Origin: Dugong dugon
Taxonomy: Eukaryota; Chordata; Mammalia; Sirenia; Dugongidae
Direction of reading: 5' to 3'
DNA: 64,000 nucleotides
Assembly (NCBI GenBank): GCA_030035585.1
Contig: CM057469.1
Coordinates: forward strand, 35,308,501 to 35,372,500
The notes under the pieces were generated by a model. That model was not told the origin of the DNA. It searched no databases and worked only from the letters and a program-made list of their open reading frames with translations. Positions 57,417-64,000 of the stretch are shown here, one piece after another; position 1 is the stretch's first letter, and the number at the start of each line of letters is the position of its first letter. The translations under genes were made by a program, and so were the position numbers.

Positions 57417-60400
57417 ATGACAGCAACAAACTTCCATCTATAAATAATTACACTGAACGTAAATGGACTCAATGCACCCATAAAGAGACGGAGAGTGGCA
57501 GAATGGATAAGAAAACAGGATCCATCAATTTGCTGTCTACAAGAGACACACCTTAGCAACAAAGATGTGAATTTATTAAAAATCAAAGGTTGGAAAAAAA
57601 TATATCAAGCTAACAACTATCTAAAAAGAGCAGGAGTGGCAATTCTAATCTCAGATAAAATAGACTTTAAAACAAAATCTACCATAAAAGACAAAGAAGG
57701 ACACTATATAATGATTAAGGGGATGGTCCATCATGAGGACATAACCATAATAAATATCTATGTACCCAATGACAGGGCTCCAAAATACATTAAAAAAACT
57801 CTAACAGCACTGAAAAGAGAAATTGACAGTTCCACAATAATAGTAGGAGACTTCAACACACCACTCTCAGTAAAGGACAGAACAACTAAGAAGAAACTCA
57901 GCAAAATACAGAAGACCTAAAGGGCACAATCAGCCAACTTGACCTCATAGACATATATAGAACACTCCATCCAACCACTGCAAAGTACACATTCTTTTCC
58001 AATGCACATGGAACGTTCTCCAGAATAGACCACATCTTAGGCCACAGAGCAATCCTCAACAAGATCCAAAACGTTGAGGTAATTCAAAGTATCTTCTCTG
58101 ACCATAATGCCATCAAGGTAGAAATTAACAATAGAAAGAGCAAGGGAAAAAAATCAACTACATGGAAACTGAATAATACCCTGCTTACACATCACTGGGT
58201 GGTGGATGAAATCAGAGATGGAATCAAAAAATTCCTAGAATCAAATGAGAATGAAAACACATCATACCAAAACCTTTGGGACACAGCAAAGGCAGTCCTC
58301 AGAGGACAATTTATAGCAACAGATGCACATATCAAAAAGGAAGAAAGGGACAAAATCAAAATATTAACTACAGAACTCAAACAAACAGAAAGAGAACAGC
58401 AAAAAAAGCCCACAACCACTGGAAGAAAGGAAATAGTAAAGATCAGAGCAGAAATAAATGAAATAGAGAACAGAAAAACAATAGAAAGAATCAACAAAAT
58501 CAACAAACCACTGGCCAGACTGACAAAAGAAAAACAGGAGAGGACACAAATAACCCAAATAAGAAATGAAATGGGGGACATTACAACAGATCCAACTGAA
58601 ATAAAAAGGATGATAACAGAATAGTATAAAAAACTATACTCCAACAAATTTGAAAACCTAGAGGAAATGGATAAATTTCTAGAAACACACAGCCTACCCA
58701 GACTACAACAGAGTGATGTTGAAAATCTGAACAGACCCATAACAAGAAAAGAGATTGAAATGGTAATAAAAAAAACCTCCCAACCAAAAAAAGCCCTGGC
58801 CCAGATGGCTTCACTGGAGAATTCTACAAAACATTTACAGAAGAACTTGCACCAGAACTACTCAAGCTATTTCAGAGCACAGAAGAGGAAGCAACACTTC
58901 CAAATTCATTCTACGAAGCCAGCATAACACTGATACCAAAACCAGGCAAAGATGTCACACAAAAAGAAAATTACAGACCAATATCTCTCATGAATATAGA
59001 TTCAAAAATTCTGAACAAAATTCTAGCCAATATAATTCAGCATCATATCAAAAAAATAATACACCATGACCAAGTAGGATTCATACCAGGTATGCAAGGA
59101 TGGTTCAACATTAGAAAATCAATCAACGTCATCCACCACATAAATAAAAGGAAAGGAAAGAATCACATGATCATCTCAATTGACGCAGAAAAGGCATTTG
59201 AAAAAGTCCAACACCCATTCCTGATAAAAGCTCTCAATAAAATATGTATAGAAGGGAAATTTCTCAACATAATAAAGGGCATCTATGCAAAACCAATGGC
59301 CAACATCATTCTTAATGGAGAGAGGCTGAAAACATTCCCCTTGAAAACAGGAACAAGACAAGGATGCCCTTTATCACCACTCCTATTTAACATTGTGCTG
59401 GAAGTCCTAGCTAGAACAATAAGGCAAGAAAAAGAGATGAAGGGCATCCAAATTGGTAATGAAGAAGTTAAACTGTCCCTATTTGTGGATGATATGATAC
59501 TATACATACAAAAACCTAAAGACTCCACGTGAAAACTACTGGAACTAATAGAAAAATTCAGCAGAGCAGCAGGATACAAGGTAAACATACAAAAATCAGT
59601 TGGATTCCTATACACCAATAAAGAGAACAATGAAAAAGAAATCAGGAAAATAATACCAATTTTAATAGCCCCTAAAAAAAAATAAAATACTTAGGGATAA
59701 ATCTAACCAGGGATGTAAAAGACCTATACCAAGAAAACTACAAAACACTATGGCAACAAACTGAAAGAGATCTACATAAATGGAAAAACATACCATGCTC
59801 ATGGGTAGGCAGACTCAACATTGTGAAAATGGCAATTCTACCCAAAGCAATTTACAAATACAACGCAATCCCAATCCAAATACTAACAACATTCTTCAAA
59901 GAGATGGAAAAACTAATCATTAACTTTATATGGAAAGGGAAGAAGCCCCAAATAAGTAAAGCACTACTGAAGAAGAAGAATAAAGTTGGAGGACTCACAC
60001 TACCTGACTTCAGAACCTACTATACAGCTACAGTAGTCAAAACAGCCTGGTACTGGTACAACGACAGATACATTGACCAAAGGAACAGAATTGAGAACCC
60101 AGGTGTAAATCCATCCACCTACAGTCACCTGATCTTCGACAAGGGCCCAAAGTCCATCAAATGGGGAAAAGACGGTCTTTTTAACAAATGGTGCTGGCAA
60201 AACTGGATATCCATCTGCAAAAAAATGAAACAGGACCCATACCTCACACTGTATACAAAAACTACCTCAAAATGCATCAAAGACCTGAATATAAAGCCTA
60301 AAACTATAAATTTCATAGAAGAAAAAATAGGACCAACACTTCAGGCCTTAATACATGGCATTAACAGGATACAAACCATAACCATGAATGCACTAAACCC

Positions 60401-61211
60401 AACAGATAAGCTAGATAACTGGGATCTACTAAAAATCAAACACCTATGCTCTTCAAAAGACTTCACCAAAAGAGTAAAAAGAGAACCTACAGACTGGGAA
60501 AAAATTTTTGGTCAGTATAAGTCAGACAAAGGTCTAATCTCCATAATCTACAAGAAAATCCAACACCTCTACAACAAAAAGACAAATAATCCTATTAAAA
60601 AATGGGAAAAGGAAATGAACAGACACTTCACCAAAGAAGACATTCAAATGGCCAACAGACACATGAGGAAATGCTCGGGATCACTAGCCATTAGAGAAAT
60701 GCAAATTAAAACCACAATGAGATACCATCTCACCCCGGCATTACTGGCACGAATCAAAAACACTGGAAATAACAAATGTTGGAGGGGCTGCGGGGAGATG
60801 GGAACTCTTATGCACTGCTGGTGGGAATGCAAAATGATACAACCATTTTGGAAAATGATATGGCGCTTCCTCAGAAAGCTAGAAATAGACATACCATTCG
60901 ATCCAGCAATCCCACTCCTAGGAATATATCCTAGAGAAATAAGGGTCGTCACTCGAATAGACATATGCACACCTATGTTCATGGCAGCATTGTTCACAAT
61001 AGCAAAACGATGGAAACAATGTAGGTGCCCATCAACAGATGAATGGATAAACAAACTATGGTACATACACACAATGGAGTGCTATGCAACGAGAAAGAAC
61101 AACAATGAATCTGTGAACCATCTCATAACATGGATGAAACTGGAGGACATTATGCTGAGTGAAATAAGTCAATCACAAAAGGACAAATATTGCATGAGAC
61201 CTCTATTGTAA
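57417..61211 (+). pseudogene. L1-5 ORF2, several breaks, C-terminus intact
   Basis: 3,795 bases, about 1,265 codons. The ATG at 57417 is followed by a TAA at codon 9. The endonuclease (57495-57920) keeps LNVNGLN upstream, CLQETH and VGDFN; after a shift near 57903, SRIDHILGHR and SDHNAIK keep the catalytic Asp and His. 58199-58624 ends at TAG. The reverse transcriptase (58990-59532) shows [24 protein letters not shown] and LFVDDMILY, where the usual Ala of FADD is Val; TGA follows at 59530. The last 462 codons (59823-61211) are open and include [18 protein letters not shown]. Confidence 0.93.
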
Positions 61212-62384
61212 AAACCCATGAAAAAGTTCACACACAAAATGTAACAATCTTTGTTGGTTACCAGGGATGGGAGGGGTTGAGGGGAAATACTAAATAAGCA
61301 ATAGATAAGTGGTATCTTGGGTGAAGGGTGAGACAGTACACAATACAGGGGAAACTAGCACAACTTGTACAGGAAAGGTCATGGAATCCGTGTAGACACA
61401 TCCAAACTCCCTGAGGGACTGAATTGCTGGGTGGAGGGCTGTGGGACCATGGTCTCGGGGAACATCTAGCTCAATTGGCATGACACAGCTTATAAAGACA
61501 ATGCTCTACATTCTACCTTGGTGAGTAGTGCCTGGGGTCTTAAAAGCCTGTGAGTGGCCATCTAAGATACTCCACTGGTCTCATCCCTTCGGGAGCAAGG
61601 GAGAATGAAGAGAACAGGATACAAGGAAAAGATTCGTCCGAAGGACTAATTGTCCACAGCTACCAAGGCCTCCACTGGACTGAGTCCAGTAGAGCTAGAT
61701 GGTGCCCGGCTACCACCACTGACTGCTCTGACCAGGATCACAACAGAGGGTTCTGGACAGAGCTGGAGAAGGATGTAGAGCATAATTCTAATTCACAAAA
61801 AAAAGACCAGATTTACTGGCCTAAAGAAGACTGGAGAAACCCTGAGAGTACGGCCTCCAGACACCCTTTTAGCTCAGTGGTGGTTATCTCCGAGGTTCAC
61901 CGTTCAGCCTGGGAGTGGACAGCTCCGTAAAACCAAATGAGACTAATGAGGTACAGTAGTCCAGTGACAAGGGCCAGAAGGCAGAAGGGGACAAGGAAGC
62001 TGGTGATAGGGAACCCAAGGTTGAATAAGGATATTGTTGATGTGTTGTGAGATTGTTAACCATTGTCATAGGGCAACATTTGTAATAACTGTTAAATGAG
62101 AAACTATTTTGTTCTGTAAGCCTTCAGCTTAAGTGAGAATAACAGCACAATTGGAAGAGTGTAGTCAATGTCACTGAACTGTGCATGTAGAAATTTTTGA
62201 AGTGGTGTATCTTTGGCTATGTGTATTTTCACCAAAAAAAAAAAGGTTGAGAAGTTAGAGGGTTGACATGTTGTGGGGTTGTTAACCAATGTCATAAAAC
62301 AATATGTGTACTAATGTTTCATGAGAAACTATTTGTTCTGTAAGGCTTCACCTGAAGTACAATAAAAGGGAAAAAAAAAAAAAA
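61212..62384 (+). repeat. L1-5 3'UTR with duplicated end unit and first poly(A)
   Basis: The end unit (GTTGA, GTTAACCA, GAGAAACTATTT, TTCTGTAAG) occurs at 62036-62140 and 62272-62366. Between them is an older L1-type terminus (62172-62244, CACTGAACTGTGCATG to TTCACCAAAAAAAAAAA). It closes with AATAAA at 62361-62366 and an A run at 62371-62384. Confidence 0.85.
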
Positions 62385-62680
62385 GACATCTTTAAAGTTA
62401 AAGATCTGAACAAATACCTATCCTGAAAGTTATAGGGCAGGTGTAAGTTCTGTACTATCTGTAAGAATGATGTAATTATTACTTTATTAAAAGAAATAGT
62501 AACCAATATAGTTGGGGAGTCACTAAGTATGCTCCTTTTTAAAATCTTACTCGAACTTCTATAAATAGCGTGAACAGACTCTATTTCAAGTAGATGTCTC
62601 TCAAAAATTCTCTGCCAACTTATCTTTATGCATGTTGTATTTAAATTATATATTAAACCATGATTCTTGTTTGTGAATCT
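62385..62680 (+). mobile_element. 3'-transduced flanking sequence carried by L1-5
   Basis: About 296 bp of unique-looking DNA lies between the L1 poly(A) and a second A run, inside the target-site duplication. It therefore entered with L1-5 when transcription ran past the weak L1 signal into the DNA beyond the source copy. An ATTAAA signal at 62652-62657 sits 24 bases before the second A run. No L1 or SINE similarity is seen in it. Confidence 0.85.
62652..62657 (+). terminator. ATTAAA polyadenylation signal used for the L1-5 read-through transcript
   Basis: ATTAAA lies 23-24 bases upstream of the A run at 62681, the usual spacing for cleavage and polyadenylation. Confidence 0.75.
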
Positions 62681-62688
62681 AAAAAAAA

Positions 62689-62703
62689 AAAAGTAAAATC
62701 TTT
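62689..62703. repeat. L1-5 target-site duplication, 3' copy
   Basis: AAAAGTAAAATCTTT, identical to 54024-54038. The leading As merge with the poly(A), so at least GTAAAATCTTT is independent evidence. Confidence 0.9.
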
Positions 62704-63204
62704 CATATTAAGTATCAAGCTTTCTCAAGACAGAAAATAGATGTAAAAATGCTAAGAGGATTTGGAACCTGCGGCCATGAAATTTAAAAACTGAATTAAA
62801 ATCGTACGTGTGTGTGTGTGTGTGTGTGACTGAAGGAGGTTGGAAGACTTGCGGCTTATTCTCCATTGTTAAATATTAAAGTATATTTTAATTATAATAA
62901 CAAATATGTAAAACCAAAATGTCTGTCATTAGCTTAATTTAATGTTAATAGAATACCACTCTGCTTCACATTAATTAAGAAAAGTTAGAACCTAAACATA
63001 CATTTATTTTAATATAAAACTAATTCTTACATTGTATGTTGGTTGTATCATAATTTATAAATTCTGAGATAGATATGAAATAGGGTTGTTAAAGCATTAG
63101 TGAACCCTATGCCTTAAGAAAAAGCAGTTCTGGTAAAATGGGATTACATATATTTGTTCAATTATTTTGATCCAAAAACTTTGACAAATTTTAAATGTTT
63201 AACT
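62704..63204. other. Unassigned AT-rich DNA with a (TG)n microsatellite
   Basis: CGTACGTGTGTG and following TG repeats at about 62803-62828. The rest is AT-rich and unassigned. Confidence 0.55.
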
Positions 63205-63640
63205 TGATAAAACAAAACAAAATATTAGCAAACATAATCTAGCAATACTGAAAATGAAAATCATGACCAAGTTTGGTTTTCCCCCATACTGAAAGTTGTT
63301 TAACATCAAAAATTAACACAATTTACCACATTAGCAAATAAAAGGAGAAAAAATTATCTCAATAGATGCAAAATATTAATAAAATTGAATATCCTCTTAT
63401 GATTAAAAAAAACTTACCTAATTATACTTGAAAGAAAATGCTTTTATGTGACAAGAAGTACCTACAAAGAATCTATAGCAAATATCTGACTCAGTGGTGA
63501 ACCACTGAAAGTATTCTTTTTAAAATTAGAAACAAAATAAAGACACCTACTGTCACTATTTTTATTTAACATTTTATGGTAACCAGTGTAGTAAGACAAG
63601 GAAAAAATGTATATAAGTAATAAAAAGAAGAAACTAGAAT
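63205..63640 (+). mobile_element. Ancient L1 (L1M) ORF2 fragment
   Basis: Readable scraps include CATGACCAAGTTTGG (the HDQVGF region), then a stretch resembling NKRRKNYLNRCK for the DAEKAFD region, and MLLCDKKYLQRIYSKYLTQW, the L1M text before motif B. ACTGTCACTATTTTTATTTAAC is the later LSPLLFNI region. Very old and interrupted by the following SINE. Confidence 0.7.
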
Positions 63641-63967
63641 GCAGTGCAATTCTTGCCTTTCAGGCAGGGGACCTGGGTTTGATTCCTGGCCAATGCAGCT
63701 CATGCGCAGCCCCAACCCATCTGTCAGTAGAAGCTTGTGTGTTGCTATGATGCCGGTCAGGTTTCAGCAGAACTTCCAGACTAAGATGGACTAGGAAGAA
63801 AGGCCTGGAGATCTACTTCTGAAAATCAGTCAAGGAAAACCCCAAGAACCACAACAGTTTGACCACACCCAATCATGAGGGTAGCATAGGACCAGGCAGT
63901 GTTTTGTTCTATTGTGCAAGGGTCCCCATGAGTTGGAGGCGGACTCCACAGGAGCTAACAACAATAA
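63641..63967 (+). repeat. tRNA-Gly-headed SINE, near full length, RTE tail
   Basis: Head: AATTCTTGCCTTTCAGGCAG, GGGTTTGATTCCTGGCC (B box) and AATGCA; the A-box part is damaged. Body: GTGTGTTGCTATGATGCCGG, CTTCCAGACTAAGATGGAC, GATCTACTTCTGAAAATCAG. Tail: GGACCAGGCAGTGTTTTGTT, CCCATGAGTTGGAGGCGG, ending ACAACAATAAG. Body and tail both match the RTE LINE. Confidence 0.88.
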
Positions 63968-64000
63968 GAGAATCCCAAGTTGTTTCCTAAAGTAGGAATA

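Larger units (their letters stand above)
54039..62688 (+). mobile_element. L1-5: full-length L1 LINE, lineage II, with 3' transduction
   Basis: An 8.65-kb insertion bounded by the 15-bp duplication AAAAGTAAAATCTTT. Parts: 5'UTR 54039-55974 (starting TGGAGTTCTGGCAAAATGG), ORF1 55975-56993, ORF2 57417-61211, 3'UTR 61212-62370, first A run 62371-62384, transduced DNA 62385-62680 and second A run from 62681. It is longer than a human L1 (about 6 kb) because of its 5' and 3' UTRs. Both ORFs carry several frameshifts or stops, so it is no longer active, but it was once inserted by normal target-primed reverse transcription. Confidence 0.95.

Noticed and set aside
1-64000. CRISPR arrays, bacterial operons, riboswitches or phage-like gene clusters
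   Set aside because: No short direct repeats with regular spacers and no prokaryotic gene organisation. The content is that of a mammalian intergenic region.

Overview
The window is mammalian nuclear DNA made almost wholly of interspersed repeats. No functional host gene can be supported. The organism is very probably an afrotherian, most likely a paenungulate such as an elephant. The reasons are many tRNA-derived SINEs with RTE-type tails (AfroSINE type, head near 'AGCCCTGGTGGC'), an RTE/BovB-type LINE, a second SINE with a tRNA-Gly head, and a local MaLR-like LTR family. Older MIR, L2, L1M and Tigger-like fragments are shared with other placental mammals.

Layout. 1-6.1 kb: decayed L1 (L1-1, + strand, entering from outside the window). 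6.1-8.6 kb: MIR, a solo MaLR-like LTR and unassigned DNA. 8.6-14.3 kb: 5'-truncated L1-2, interrupted by an LTR-internal-LTR element (9.07-11.0 kb). 14.3-21.4 kb: an RPL23 processed pseudogene, several AfroSINEs, MIR, an old reverse L1 end, a Tigger-like fragment and a solo ERVL-type LTR. 21.4-28.2 kb: L1-3, with a 671-codon open stretch of ORF2. 28.2-33.2 kb: an RTE 3' end, a solo LTR, a complete LTR-internal-LTR element on the minus strand and a SINE. 33.2-40.3 kb: mostly single-copy-looking DNA with old MIR, L2-like and unnamed repeats. 40.3-49.9 kb: L1-4, interrupted by another MaLR-like element and by an 824-bp piece of L1. 49.9-54.0 kb: ancient L1, SINEs and a broken RTE. 54.0-62.7 kb: L1-5, a full-length insertion with target-site duplications. 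62.7-64 kb: ancient L1M and a tRNA-Gly SINE.

The most notable signals are records of retrotransposon behaviour. (1) L1-5 is flanked by a 15-bp target-site duplication at a TTTT/AAAA site. Between its own poly(A) and a second poly(A) it carries about 296 bp of non-L1 DNA, a 3' transduction that tags its source locus. (2) L1-3 and L1-4, 21 kb apart, share a 638-bp tract with one mismatch, although their flanks differ strongly; this looks like recent gene conversion or an assembly error. (3) An 824-bp ORF1-to-ORF2 piece of L1 sits inside L1-4 ORF2, flanked by a 14-15 bp duplication and lacking poly(A). (4) The L1-5 5'UTR holds two tandem units of about 282 bp, like the monomers of rodent L1s. 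(5) L1-2 and L1-5 share a valine in the reverse-transcriptase motif (FVDD type) and a 3'UTR with a duplicated end unit.

All calls come from reading the sequence and from remembered family consensuses. Differences were counted by eye, and no database search was run. Boundaries of old repeats are approximate.
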